64,000 nucleotides of DNA from Pyxicephalus adspersus (lineage: Eukaryota > Chordata > Amphibia > Anura > Pyxicephalidae). Location: positions 108,171,831 to 108,235,830 of the forward strand of contig NC_092859.1 of NCBI RefSeq assembly GCF_032062135.1, read 5' to 3'. A model generated the notes under the pieces. It was given only the letters and a program-made list of their open reading frames with translations. It was not told where the DNA came from and did no database searches. Of this stretch, positions 12,601 to 27,158 are shown one piece after another; position 1 is the first letter of the stretch, and each line of letters opens with the position of its first letter. The position numbers were made by a program, and so were the translations under genes.

Positions 12601-15470
12601 TATAAGATAATGAATAAACTAAACAATAAAAAAAACATACTAGCTTCTTGATTGGTTAGAGAGCCTTGAGCAGTGAGGGAATACTGTGGGCAAAAAAAAG
12701 GTGGCAAGTTTAAAAGTGCCACACAACTTTCCACACGTCTTCTCTATGACCTGGTTCTCATTAACACACATAGGTTTGTATGCTATGAATATGCATGGGC
12801 TCTACTTGGTATCCTGCCCCCAACAAAGCCCCTGGCAATATTGGGGGCAGTGAGGTGTTGTCTCCCCTGCCAGTGCAAATTCCTGACCTTTCTCAAAAAC
12901 TCTCTTCTTCCGATCACACCCTGCCAGAGTAGACACTGGGGAAACGATGTTGAGATGCAGAAACTTTGCCTAACAAAATGCAGATGTCATCCTGGGCCCA
13001 AACTTAGAGTGATAATCTAATCTGATGGCACCCATGAAAGATATTATCCTAAACCAACTTATTATCATCATCCGATAAGGCTAAGAACTAGGGCACAGCA
13101 GTATCTGTAGTCACACTGGGCAGAGTACGAGTTTCTCCCATGACATCACCCTGTTGACATTAAGGTTGTTCAAAATACTGAGGTGATGTCCAAGCCTGTC
13201 ATATTGCAGAATATCAAACAAGCATGTAATGAGTTCTTTTAGACAATCATCACAACGTAGAGTTGTACAAAGACAATCATCATTCACAGTCACCATTCTC
13301 ATGAAGTAACAAAACACAAATGGCTGTGAAGTGAACTTGTATCACAATGGACCTTGGCCCTACATAATATCTGACCAGAGAAGCATGCCTATACATGGTT
13401 TCTTCTTCTGCTGGTGAACAGAAGAACAAATTCATGTTAAATCTCTCTTCCATTGTGATCTAATAATTTGGTTTTGTTGTAATTAGCTGGTGTGTGATGT
13501 ACACACCCAAACATGTACTTGCTTGTATCCTTATCCTTGCTAAGTTAAAACATTATATGACACACCTAATTTATTGCATTAATAAACAGGTATCCTAATT
13601 AATAAACATTGAATTAATATATACAGCTGTTTAAATATTTCACATAGCTCAGCCTACTGTCATAAATCTTTAATACTCAATGTAAAAAAAGTGAGAGTAA
13701 TTCAATATAAAGACATACTTGGGGAAAAAGATTTAATTTACATTAGTTGATCTTTCTTAACTTGCTAATCCCGTCATTAGCATGCATGATGGTAAATGAA
13801 GAACATTTGATTACTGTATAGAACTAAACTATTGAAATGTATACTAGATTCACCCTTTTGGTTTCAAATTTATTGATAATCATTATATAAAAGACACTAG
13901 ACTATTGCTTATTTATTTTTACATTATTATTACATGTTTTAACATTTTATTTTGACACCAAATGAGACCTTTTACAGAGAATGGTGAAATAAATGTCTAT
14001 TGATTTCACAGCCTTGGCTACTAGATTTTTACCTAATTACAAAGTTTGACATTAAAGTGAAATAAATGGTGGAAAGTTGACAGACTGGAGGAATGAGAAA
14101 GAATACCAGACTAAGAACACAGACCATAACATTTCTACTTTATCAAAGAGATAGATATTGATGCTCCAGAAAGTAGACTTGTAACAGAGCATTAGGGTTC
14201 CAATACCAGAGGTCAGTGACTCTCCTCATAAAGATAGGATAATGATGACTGCTCTGTATCTTCCATTCAGCCTCCAAACGCAAATCCTATATTACTAATT
14301 TGGAATATTCCCTTTACACCAACAGCTTCCAAACAGCTTGTTCTACAGTTGATTAGTCATCAGCCATTCTTCAACCATTGCAATATTTTAATCTGTTCTA
14401 CAATACTGAGCTTCACATATGGCAGAATTACGTTAGTATGTGATATACAATACTTTTCTTATAGCTGTCAGCTCAACTCTATGCTCCAAAGATTAGGAAA
14501 ACAGGGAGAATTTGGGTGAACTTCACACAATAAGAATACACATGAATATAGAAAATATGCTTCAGATTCCTGCCCTCTAAAATAAGTATTTGTGTTGTAT
14601 TCTTTATTAAGAGCTTTGCACTATTATTAACCTTATTTTAGATTTATGCTCACCACACACACAAGCCTATCCTGTTTTATTCAGCCCAACCCAACTGGAA
14701 TAGTAAGGCCATTTACAAGTAGCTCAAGTCATTTATTCACTTGATTTAGAAATATTGGAGGATAAAAAGAATGTTTATATAAAGGGATAGAACTAGTGCT
14801 AATTGACGGTAGCCTAATAGGATCCTGTTATTAAGACTCTAAATTAACCAACAATAAATATATTGTCAGCATAATATAATATATATAACTACAATGGGTG
14901 AAATAGAATATGTACACAATCCATTCATTAACATACTTAATATGAATACATTTACAGTCTTGCCAGCTTTGTTATATTACTTTTATTTTTGCACTGATGC
15001 ATGAATAAAATGGATTAGGCTTTGGAACTTTTCTTTAGTCAATTATGCCACTTTGGAGCAATTTAAGTTAATCTTTATCAATATAATGAATTATGCATAT
15101 CTAGAAGTTTAGTATAAACACTATGAACAATAATTCATAGTACCGGATGTAAGATGATTGACAGAAATATATTAAATCCAATCTGTTTTATGGTAAATAA
15201 ATCATGTATGTAATGAAAACACATAATATTAAATATGTATAGGTAATAATTAGAACCTTTACATTGCAGGTAGCTACTACTGTACTAGGTGCAACTGATA
15301 ATATTTCTGAGACAGCAAAAGATAAAAAGTCTAACTTCATAATTTTTAAAGATTTTAAAATGAAGCTGCCCATCAGATTTAAATTTAATAAAGAGAAAAT
15401 ACTCTCTCTGAAACTTGACAAGCTTTATTATGAAAATAAGCTAATTTACACTAAAAACCCAGATTCACCT
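12601..15470. other. AT-rich unique-looking intron
   Basis: A long stretch with no shared repeat, tandem array or supported gene. 13500-15250 is especially AT-rich and low in CpG. Confidence 0.5.
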
Positions 15471-15749
15471 GTCCTGATTTATTAAAGCTCTCCATGACTG
15501 GGAAAGACGGACTATCATAGGTAAACCTGGGTGATCTAGAAAACCTGGAATGGATTTCTTTAAAATGATTTGCTACTAGATGACAAATGTTTTCAATCCG
15601 GGACCAGATCTATTACAGGTTTGCTGGATCCCCAAGGTTCTCCCATGATAGTCTATCCTAAAGTCTTTAGGAGTCTTGAAAACTTAAAGATAGATCACCA
15701 AGGTTCTGTCATGACAGTCTGTCTTGAAGAGCTTTAATAAATCAGGCCC
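15471..15749. mobile_element. Palindromic MITE, family A, with duplicated right arm
   Basis: Left terminus CCTGATTTATTAAAGCTCTC and right terminus AGCTTTAATAAATCAGGCCC are inverted complements. The interior has GGGTGATCTAGAAAACCTGG with its mirror CCAGATCTATTACAGGTTTG, so most of the element folds back. The right arm appears twice: CAAGGTTCTCCCATGATAGT near 15636 and CAAGGTTCTGTCATGACAGT near 15699. This copy is therefore longer than the others. Confidence 0.85.
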
Positions 15750-17034
15750 TATGTCCAGGAAAGGAAGTTTGTGAGACACAGGAAAGATAATTTCACTCAG
15801 TCAAGGAAGATAGATTTATTGGATCCCATAGTAACTGGGTGAGGCCCTGTTAAGATGTGTAAGCCTTCAGCTGTACCTGGTTGGTGGTATTTTAGTAGGA
15901 GACTATTGCTGGCCCTAACACATGCCTGGGGTTATTCCTGGAACCAATTGTGGGAATTATTAATTACCCTAAAGGGGTACGTATTGTAACCCTACTACAT
16001 GTATAAAGTTTAAATATTTATTGTGGGATGTTGTTTATTTTTTTATCCATTATTATTAATATTATTATTAATAAAACTTTTTTTATTGAGTATGATCCTT
16101 TCCCATGGTGCAATTAGGCAGTAATAAAACACATTTAAAGTGTATAAATGAAAGGCAAACTAAGGCAAACCAACAAAATATGTTTTTTTATGTTTTCTAT
16201 TTAATGATGTAAACATACAGTAAAAATATGGCAGTAAACTACCTCTCTGATGCCAATTTTCAGTTATCAGACTGCCATCTTGCAATGTAGCGTGTTACTG
16301 TTTTTTTTTATCTGGTGACTGTCACCATGCAGTTTGATAGTCATCTGAAAATATCATAATTACATAGTAGAAGGATGTGGATTAGCAAGCTTGTTAAATT
16401 CTGGAGCAGTGACCTTTCTTTTGTAAGACTGACAGTGCTGTGACAAATAAACTAAAGAAAGCAAATAGAAGATCAGTGCTTGTTAGTCTTAATATATTCA
16501 TTACTGCTGCAGAAAAGTACACATGCCACCATAGATAAAATCACACTGCTGACCTCGGCATATAGTGGCATTTTGTATGCCTCCACAGCTAATAACTATC
16601 CTGGCCACTGATATTTTTTCTGCCTTCATAAACCTATCAAACATAATATTTTTTTAAAATGTATGTTAGCCTTTTTAAACCAAAATGTAATGTAGCAAGG
16701 GCAGCGTTGCCAGTGGAAATCCATTCTTTCCAGAAACACTAAATCTATAGTGTCAGGCTCCAGCTAGGTAAAACCCACAAGTTTAAATATAACTCTTTTG
16801 TAGGCAAATCTGTAAAATTCTAATACCCAATGATTGAGTGTTCTAATTCTTTCATTAGCACATTCACTATTGGTAAGTGGACAGGTGACTTTACAGACCC
16901 CCCAAAAGCATAGCTTTGTACATAGAAGATTCTTCTGTATGAGCCTCTAAGAAATCCGTAATATGAATGTACACGTTACAGCAGAATGAAAAACATGGAA
17001 GGCGCAGTGTAGAACTCAGAAAACAGAACACAAA
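15750..17034. other. Intron, low-complexity AT segments
   Basis: TATTATTAATATTATTATTA near 16050 and several T runs. No gene or shared element recognised. Confidence 0.45.
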
Positions 17035-17266
17035 GGGTCTGATTTATCAAAGCTCTTCAAGAAGAATATAGATTACCATGGGATAACCTGAGTGATCCAG
17101 CAAACCTGGAATGGATTTCTTAAAATAATTTGCTTTTATTTGGTAAACGTTTTTTAATCCTGGACTAGATCCATTCAAGGTTTGCTATATCACCCAGGTT
17201 CACCCATGATAGTCAATCTTGTCTAGTCTTGTATAACTTTTTGTATAACTTTAATAAATCAGGCCC
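17035..17266. mobile_element. Palindromic MITE, family A, near full length
   Basis: A 232-bp copy bounded by GGGTCTGATTTATCAAAGCT and CTTTAATAAATCAGGCCC. GAGTGATCCAGCAAACCTGG is mirrored by the diverged complement AAGGTTTGCTATATCACCCA. It is the best-proportioned family A copy here. Confidence 0.87.
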
Positions 17267-18324
<1,058 letters not shown>

Positions 18325-18625
18325 CAGGTAGTCCCCGGGTTACATACGAGATAGGGACTGTAGATTTGTTCTTAAGTTGAATTTGTACGTAAGTCGGAAA
18401 AGGTACATTATTTTAATGTATTTTTATGCAAAAAGAAACAACTGAAGAATTTGTCTTAGTTATTAAGAAGTTACAAGAGGCTGCAGAACAGTAAAAGACT
18501 TCTGCAAGTCATGCAAACTGCCCCCCCCCATCAAGCCTCTGTCCTGCACACCAGCAACCAGGGAAGCCCCATTCGTATCTAGAAGTCGTTGGTATGTTGG
18601 ATGTCCTTAACTAGGGAACTACCTG
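18325..18625. mobile_element. Tigger/pogo-type MITE
   Basis: A 301-bp non-autonomous element. The left end CAGGTAGTCCCCGGGTTA and the complement of the right end (CAGGTAGTTCCCTAGTTA) differ at three of 18 positions. The CAG start and TACC/GTCC motif are typical of Tigger inverted repeats. TA follows the right end. The left flank is CA, at the impure edge of the (TA)n tract, consistent with insertion at a TA that later mutated. There is no open frame of note inside. Confidence 0.75.
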
Positions 18626-18826
18626 TATATATAATTTTGTTAAATAGATATGTAAACTCTGCAGCAGGCTTCTTGGGCCCTGTTGTCTGTGGAAAAAACT
18701 TGTAACTGTTCATGTACTCTCCTTCAATGAAAAGCAAGGTAGGAAATCCTGCCTGAGCTCTCTTTTGCTGAACAAAACGTCCCCTCTATTTTACAATGAG
18801 TCTCATAAAATGGGTCCAGATTTACT

Positions 18827-19010
18827 GGGCCTTATTTATTAAAGCTTTCAAAGCCTGGAGAACATAGACTATCATTGGAAAACCCGGGTGATCCAGCAAA
18901 CCTGAAATGAATTTGGTCAAGGGTTGAAGACATTTGCCAAATAATAGGAAATGATTTAAATAAATATATTTATTGATGGGTCACCCCAGGTTCACCCATG
19001 ATAGTCTTTT
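18827..19010. mobile_element. Palindromic MITE, family A, right end truncated
   Basis: Starts GGGCCTTATTTATTAAAGCT and contains GGGTGATCCAGCAAACCTG and TTCACCCATGATAGTCTTTT, but lacks the terminal TTTAATAAATCAGGCCC. Confidence 0.8.
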
Positions 19011-19306
19011 CTAGTTCCCACTGAGAGGGATGGCAATGCTGCTTCCCCACAGATACAGAGTAGGTGTTTTTACCCCAGGACAGGAGGTGTGTTACTGGTG
19101 GGAAGTAACAAGTAAAATTAATTTAATAATAAAATAATAAATATTTATCATTATTATTATTATTTAATACACTGTAGAGGCAATTTATAATAAAAAAGGC
19201 ATAGAGGCCAAAAAGGTAGTTGCTGAACCTGTAACAAATAGGCAGCCAATGAAATCAGAATGGCCAATCTGCTCCCTTGCTGCCAAGGAAGAAATTTATC
19301 CATTAA

Positions 19307-19706
19307 CCCCCTAGCGGTACATTGTTAGACAATTATATGTCTAAAAGCGGTACATTGTTTCTCATGAAAATTTATTTTACAGCATAATATAATAGTATGA
19401 GTATAATAAAGTTTGAAACACAAAATCATGTAAAAATAATGAATTAAATAAATTAAAAAATATATATATTTTTTTAAATTTAATTAAAAAAAAATTATAT
19501 TCTTACAAATATATATACTGTAAAATAAATGTTCTTGAAAACAATGTACTGCTAAAAATCCAATGTATTACATTCAATACAGTTATTTTGTATTGAATGC
19601 AATACAAATGGATTTTGAATTTCCCGTCCCGCCCCGCCGATGTCACTCGGGGTTACCACTTTCAGCAACTTTTTTCTACCCACACTCAGGGTTACCGCTA
19701 GGGAGG
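19307..19706. mobile_element. TTAA-target MITE (piggyBac- or Kolobok-like)
   Basis: TTAA lies on both sides (19303-19306 and 19707-19710). The ends are inverted complements: CCCCCTAGCGGTAC on the left and GGTTACCGCTAGGGAGG on the right, with one indel. The 400-bp interior is mostly AT-rich and repeats AGCGGTACATTG. A second member lies at 56484-56841. TTAA duplication is typical of piggyBac and Kolobok. I cannot decide between them. Confidence 0.85.
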
Positions 19707-19710
19707 TTAA

Positions 19711-21239
19711 AGAAAACGTCAGCTGTTAGGTTAATATTATGATATTATACGTAAGAGAACAGACACAGACACCAATTCTAAAAGAGTTGCTGTTCTGGTT
19801 TATTCAGTAAAACATAAAGTTGCTGACATAAAGCTGACATTTTCTTTATTGAATAAATGTTTTCCTTCACACTTGCCCAGAGTCAGTGACTCAAAAAGAA
19901 TTAAAAACACTGTATGGGTATGGGAGCTATCAACTTGCATTTTCAGAAGGGGGGGGGGGGGGTTTGGAAATGTCAACCATGTATTTCTCCTAGTACATGT
20001 TCCCTTTAAGTTAGAACCGTGATCTGTGGTCCAAGTAAATGCAATGTTCCTGAACAAACTGCTTACAAACAATTAATGATAAACTACAATATCCAGTTTC
20101 ATTTCTGTGGAATGGGAGCCTAAAGACAAGTAAACGCCCAGCGTTTGGGCTGATATGGCATTACCCTGAAATATTTGTTGCCTCTACATGTATATCTGTC
20201 CAGACCTTCAATTTTCTGCTGAAAACATTTAGAAGTAGGAGACCAAAGCAGTTTGGAGGCACCTAATGAATTCTCCGCCATTTTCTGCATGTCAAGCCTT
20301 CACACTGAGCTGTGTGGCATTTTAGTGATGTCTCAATAAATAAACAAATGTGGTCCTAAAAAGTGGGCATTGGGAGTCTCATGGTGGACAGAACTAGTAA
20401 CAACATCCACCACTGGAGACTAGGCCTTTTGAATTCAATAGGTCATTGATTTCTTTGTGTACGTCTGTTAAAGCTGGGGACAAATGCTGACCACTAATGA
20501 CGACTCTGTGTACATGACGAATGTTCTTGCACACTAAACAGTCTCTAGTGGTTACATCTAATGACATATTTTAATCTTTTTCTTTGGAAGTTAATTTACC
20601 TGCTTTTCACAATCTGTATTTTTTTTTTTTGCATCCTCCCACTCGGTTTTTGAATAAAGATGAATAATGAAGTGGTCTTGTATTATTAAAGCACAATTAG
20701 AAAACATTACTTTGTTCATTTTCCTTGCAGGGCATGTATGTTTGCTGTAAAAAAAATAGTAGAATGATTTCCTGGAAACATTTTTTATGACATTAAAAAG
20801 CCCTTTAGAAACAAAACATAATATAAAAGCTAGATGAAAAGAATATTTAGTACAGGACAAAGTAATTCCTCGACTTTCAGCTTTTAATATTTATTGGATG
20901 TTATAGGAAACATTTCAATTAGTTTTCTGCAGTTTTCCAATCTGTTCTTAGAGTGTATCTAACTCCAAGAGCAAAAATGTAGTATATTGCAGACGTCTTT
21001 AGATGTGGTGGCTGCAATTTTCTTTTCTAAGACATTATTCTCCTTCTTTTCTTTTTTGAACTGGTGATCCTAAACTTTCTAAATCAATGACCAGTGAGAA
21101 CATGCAATTAAAAGTTCTGGTCTTCTTCTTTCTACTTTCTAACACTATTTCCAGATTCTGTTCTGTTATGCATTTCCATACAAGCAGATAGTTCCTTTGC
21201 CCAATTTATCTATTGACGTTAAGTTATATTACTGATTTC
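19711..21239. other. Intron, nothing recognised
   Basis: G homopolymer at 19949-19962. The open frames at 19800-20072 and 20591-20860 (minus) show no family motif. Confidence 0.45.
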
Positions 21240-21403
21240 ATGCTGTATGTTATTTAGCCACAGATTTCTATTGGACTATGTGAAATGTACAATGTACTGT
21301 TTTTTGTATGTCCTGAATATCCTTCCTTTCTCTGTTCTGTCAATGTTATTATGTTTGTTTTGAAATATTTAAAAAAATAAAGAATGTTTTTTTAAAAAAA
21401 AAG
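21240..21403 (+). mobile_element. Possible L1-type retrotransposon 3' end
   Basis: A T/G-rich stretch ends AATAAAGAATGTTTTTTTAA followed by an A run (to 21402), the form of a LINE-1-type or processed-transcript 3' end with polyadenylation signal and tail. No coding part remains. Confidence 0.35.
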
Positions 21404-22274
21404 GACTTCTGGTCTTCTTTTAAATTCACAGTCTGAATTCTTGCTCTGGGTTGTTGATTCAAAATGTACTGAAGCAAGCAGACGATAGGTAATTAGCATA
21501 GAAAGTCTGCAAGAGTAACTCATATATTTCTCACAGTGCCAATTTTCTTTAATAAGAACTTTTCACATACACACCATAGCAGACATGTTTGTTAATAAAG
21601 CATGTCTTATTTTGATCTAACTGTATCTTATTATTTTATGACCTGCAGCATTTAATTAACAGTTGCCTCAAAGGATTTCAGAATGTGTAGATTCCACATT
21701 CCTTTTTCTGTACTTCTAAAGAAGCAAATTAATATGTTTTCTGTATTCATGGAGGCTTTTATAGATTAGTATTTATATGACTGACATGTAGCAAAAGAAC
21801 GGAAAAAGTTTGTAGATTATTCTTACAATGACAGCAATACATACTGTCCAACTGAACATGGAGGTAGCCTTCCTACCAGTAATATATAAACCATACAATA
21901 TCACAATCAAAGGTTGGCATTGGTAATCCTGGAGGCAGACAGATCTGGCAACTGGAAACCATATTTAAAGACATGATTTCTGAGTGGTTGAATTCTAAAA
22001 CTGGATCCAATCCTAAAAGGCCTAAAAATGTGCTTTTCTCCCCAGAAAGGAAGTACACATGGAAGTTAAACTTCTTTTCTGTAGGTATTGCACAGTATAA
22101 CAAAACATATAAGGTTTCAATGGGCAGTATATACCATTTCATCTTAGATAAATAATACATCTTGGGTATTCTATATTACCCCAAAGTAAATTAGATTAAA
22201 ACTTCAATTTTCCTGGCCAAGTTTAAAGCTGAATGCTTGCTAGAGGTGAGACACACTAGATTAGGAATCAATAA
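21404..22274. other. Intron, nothing recognised
   Basis: Unique-looking. The two opposite open frames at 21873-22160 overlap each other and are chance. Confidence 0.45.
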
Positions 22275-22550
22275 GGTTTATTTATAAAAGAGCGAGCGAT
22301 CCATCAGCTAGCCATAAAATTAATTATTATGAGTAATGTTATTTTAAATAAGATAACACCAGTTTTGGGATTGCCCATTTGATAAAACAGGTAATAAGCT
22401 GACATGATTGTCACTTTTATAAATGATATTCATGAAAAAATCTGTTCCCACTTTTTTTTTAATATGGTCATGATTTAAAAACTACAGAATAAAAAAGGGG
22501 CAATCTGAATAAAAGGTAACTACTTTTTTATAAATGGGCTCCTATATGCT
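22275..22550. repeat. AT-rich MITE (family E)
   Basis: Bounded by GGTTTATTTATAAAAGAG and CTTTTTTATAAATGGGCTCC, loosely inverted. AGCTGACATGATTGTCACTT recurs at 2965-3000. No target duplication was identified. Confidence 0.5.
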
Positions 22551-23569
22551 GCCATTTGTGAGCTTTGTTTCGATAAAAACATACAGACATAGATATTCTA
22601 AGAAAACAAATTATGATACATCAATATCTTAACAAAATGTAAAACCTGGGTTGGGCTGTAACTTGCATATAAAAGCATCCCAATTAAAAGTCTTATTTGA
22701 GAGTTTGGATTCCACCACCCTGTTACCTTCATAATTACTTGATATTCTAGCTTCCACACCTTTTTCTAGTACACAACAAGGAACACTTACTACTTTTCAG
22801 TTGGCTTGTTCCGAGGTAAATGTTTTACATTCTGATATATGGCTGTGACTTTAACCAATCTGAATTAACAATGCAATCAGCAAAGTGCCAGGAGAAGTAA
22901 CTCAGAGGTACCAATCAGCAGTCATCTTTATCGGAACTGATAAAGTGTAACATAGTCTATGGGTATTGCACCTGTCTTTCCTCACAAGGATACACCTAAA
23001 GTGGAGTGGAGATATTTAAAGTTGCAAGCCATATTTCACCGTTTCAGTGTAGAATTTACAAAATGTTAAAATCTTTAGTAAATATTTGGTATCCCGAAGA
23101 TGTACCTAATAAAAATGTATGTATTGGCTATACCAAGACCACATGTAATTGTTTTCACAAACATGCCCAAAGATAGCAGTTCCACTGCACCCAGGTAAAT
23201 GCTCGCATACCCTAACAACATATAAGGGCAGATCTATGTTATGTACTATGACTACAGGGTTGTAGAAGTAAAGAATACAGGGTACAGTACGTTACAGTAA
23301 AAGTTATCCTTGTCCCCCCCATGGCACTCCCTAGTTGTAATGTATCATTAGGTATATGATTAGGTATAATTGTTTTGTTATTACTGCCATTAGGTATATG
23401 GGTTTATTATATGAGATTAAACAGTTAAGTTTTTATGATGAATTAATAAATGTAATCTTGCACTATGATGATAAACTCAACTCTTTTTTTTTACTAAAGT
23501 GCTTTAAATTAGTTTTCACAGACATTTGTCTTCATTTGAGAAAAAAACATCTCTTTTCAGATTCCTAAA
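22551..23569. other. Intron, nothing recognised
   Basis: Unique-looking AT-rich sequence with no shared repeat. Confidence 0.45.
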
Positions 23570-23845
23570 CAGCGGTTGCCAATCGGTGGTCCAAATGTTG
23601 GTGGTCCACAGCTCTGGCCAGTGCACCCCCCAGCAGGGTCCTTAACCTGAGACCGCTGATCATGTCCCCTGTATGGACACAACAAAAGTTGCGCTACTGT
23701 TCCCCCCAGGATGTTTAGCAAGCAGGTCTGAGCCTGCGATGGGAGAGTTGGAAACTGGAGGATGCGCACACGCTTCTACTACATGCCACCAGATTTAAAA
23801 TATTAATTTAGTGGTTCGTAAGGTCCGAAAGGTTGGCGACCACTG
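23570..23845. mobile_element. hAT-type MITE
   Basis: A 276-bp element starting CAGCGGTTGCCAATC and ending GGTTGGCGACCACTG. These are inverted complements with few mismatches and match the ends of the copy at 43505-43723. The flanking 8-mers (TTCCTAAA and CTCTAGAG) agree only partly, so the target duplication has decayed. The interior is GC-richer than the flanks. Confidence 0.83.
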
Positions 23846-23926
23846 CTCTAGAGCAACAGTGCAAAGTGGCTTGAGATCAGACAATAATGGTGTACAAGTA
23901 CCCGTCTGAGCTTATAAAATGATATG

Positions 23927-24000
23927 TACAGCGCTGCGTAATATGTTGGCGCTATATAAATCCTGTTTATTATTATTAATAATAATAATAATAATAATAT
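23927..24000 (+). mobile_element. LINE/SINE 3' tail with (ATT/AAT)n end
   Basis: TACAGCGCTGCGTAATATGT, then TGGCGCTATATAAATCCTG and TTATTATTATTAATAATAA. This is the cleanest copy of the tail shared by the L2-like LINE and the SINE in this window. With only the tail present, the parent cannot be decided. Confidence 0.9.
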
Positions 24001-27000
24001 ATACTGTAGTTCAGTGCAAACTCTTAATCGTCACCTGCTACAAGTAAAGGTTTCTCCAGTCATAGAAATACTAAAACTGATTGCAACTTAGAGACTTCTG
24101 CAACATCTGCAGAGAACAGGAAATCATTCTGGCAACGTATCTGCTAGCACAAGCATTTCTCATGCAGAAAAGATTTTTTTCCATCTGTATTTCTGAATTT
24201 AAAGGGAAACTCCCAGACATTATAAAAATATAATTAGAAAAACAAGCCCCTGTTTTTTAGTTTTTTAACCTCAATGAAAATTGAAATGTTGCCACATATA
24301 ACACTTTTGAGCTTACATGTAGTGAGCATGTGGCAAACCTATATATGTGTACAATATTAATGCAATGTATATGATACAGAAAAAACAAACCAAAGATATC
24401 TAAAGCTACCAAGATAGACTTGCTTGGCTAGATGATATCGTACATAAGTCAGTTGTGAAGGCCACTGAATACATAAATATGCACACTCATCTAAAACAAA
24501 CAAACGTGTTTAGGCAATGATTGGTTTAAGAAATAAGCATTCTGCAGACACAGCATCACACTATCAGCTTGCTTCTTAAAGTTAGATTTAAGAAAGAATT
24601 TACTCCTAGAAAGATAAACACTATACAATAGAACTAAGGTTTAAAGTCACTGATCACTTTCAGTCAGTAATTACCTGTGAGACACACATTAATGCCACAA
24701 AAGCAATTTATTCCTAAAATCATTTCTGAAAAATACATACATAATCAGTTTGAGTGCTGACCTTCAAACACGGCTCCATCAGGCAGAGGTTAACTAGTAA
24801 TCCCACTTTAACTCCTCCATTCTTACAAGCCCAGCAGTATGGGATGTAAAAGCAATTGAATAAAATGTTCATTCAATTACACTATAGACAATTTACTGCC
24901 TTGTACAAACAAGAACTTATCAACAATTTAAACAACAAAAGCTTATATTGGGTATAAACTGAATAATAAAAAGCTTAGCAGTTACAAAAACAGCAATATT
25001 TATTGAAAATGCTAAAAAAATAGGAATAATCAAAAGATGAACTTATGTTTTGCATAAAAAAATCACCATAAGATGTCTGATCCTAACACTTTCTATAACT
25101 AAAAGCATTTAATACAATTTGTATCCACAAGTCTCAGTCTGCAAATCATTCCAGGATTTCCAACCAAACATCCCAGGTCTGCCTACAAACATAGAAGAAA
25201 CATGTCATAGCTCTTATCTGGGTTTTTACTTTTATTAAAGTAAATTTATTAGAAGTTTGGTTGGAGGCTGGTGCTGTCTGGATCTGTGTATCACTTGGGT
25301 AGACCAACATCACACTAACACTTTTGAGTAACTTGTCTAGTGTTGAAAACATATTCCCCGAATTATATTTAAATAGTGTAATATGATTTAGGATTCTCAT
25401 GTGACTTTTTGGTATAACTTTTGGAGAAACGCTGAAGAATCATACTATTGTGTCAATGAATAAACACATCTAAAGATATGGTCTATATGAGATTAAAGTC
25501 ATAATACTACCTGAAAAGGGATAGGTATTTAAATCAATACTGTAGACACAAACCTGTTGCCCAGACATTTTGTCAATACTTGCCTTAATTATAACCACGT
25601 CACTTTTTACCAAACATGGAGCTTGGCCATTGCAACTCAAGCTCCCAGCCAATCTGAAACAAAACCCAAAGTCCTTTTCACCAAGGAAAAGACTAGGCCA
25701 CATAACTTCAGGCCATGACAAAGGGATGGAGGGTGGGTAGCTTCTTGAAATTCTTTTATCTATAGGCTTCCTGGCTCATGCCTGAAACTCTTGGGTCACC
25801 AGTCCCTAATCTTCCAAACAAAATAAAAATCCCCTAGTCCTGGTAAGTGCATGCTAACTTTAATAAAAAGAGAAGGAGAAAGGGTTGCATAATTCCATGC
25901 TGAAAACATGCACAATTTCTACCGCCCCCTACTCATTCTTCTACCAGAAATTACTTAGTGGAAACCACAAGAAAATAAATATGGAGAGGATTCAGTGAAA
26001 TACGAACAGAGCAAATATACCCTAATACAGGGACATATGTGTTATGAAAGTGTACACAACACATTTTGGAATGCAAAGATATGCTAAGTAAAGATCCAGT
26101 TATAGTTTTATCATGTTCTATGTAATGTTTCTATGCTAAAAATATGATGCAATCTTAACATTGTGTTATTTTTTTATATTGTCATTTTAAGTAATTGATT
26201 TTGGTGCTGCAGATAGTCTCACTTAAACATTTTGTATTTCTGATGTATTATCAAATTGCAAATAAGTCAGAAGTTACCATCATTACTATTTAGAACGTAG
26301 ACATCTCAGTATTGCAAGGTATTATTTAGGCAGATTTCCTGCAATGTGTTCTTAGTCCCACTGTGATTATAAAGACAGATCAAGGCAGTGTTACTTAGCT
26401 TCAATTTGATATTCAGTCATTTCAAAAGAAAATAACTGAACAACAACCACAAAACAAGGAAGAACTGTTTTTGAAACTGTACAGCATTACAATAATATTG
26501 TATTTTCTATGTATGAATCCTTTCTTTTGTTAACTGAATTAAACCCAGCAGGGAATTCTATCAAATCTTGTATGTAAGAAAAACAGCGGCAGTGGCTGAT
26601 GTGTTTACTAGCAAAGTGTTACTGTTTTCAAGAGAAATGAATGATGGTGACTACACATGTCAAAATCTTGGCTTGGTACATAAACCAGGGGAAAATGATG
26701 AAGTTATATTTACATCCTTTAGATCATTAGTCAGAAAGTATAGGTTTTGTAGCAATAGGTAACACATTTACACATTTTGTTCCTTCGTAGGTGAACATTA
26801 AAGGTCACCTTTTACATATCCCTTCCATTCAGCAGGTCTTTGTAACAGGCATACCATCTTCAGGTTTGCTGATATGCAATGAGCTGTGCTAGTTTCTTTT
26901 TAAATGCAGCAACAAACAATAAAATGGTCTTCCTGTGTATATACAAGGTATCTATATTTGTTACATAGGAGTTACATAATAGAGTGAAGTTCTTTTAGTG

Positions 27001-27158
27001 GCAGGGCCACATGAAGAGGTCTGGGAACATTTGCTTGAGAAAGAAAAATACCCAACTAGTCTGATCCATCTATACAAATCTTATCAGAAAATACCTGGGT
27101 CTTGAAGCACTTACCCACACCACCCTGACATATAACAAGAGGGACACTCCTGGTGACA
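24001..27158. other. Unique-looking intron
   Basis: Three kilobases of AT-rich sequence with no shared repeat or supported gene. Open frames at 25146-25400, 25470-25721 and 26568-26762 lack family motifs. Confidence 0.5.
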
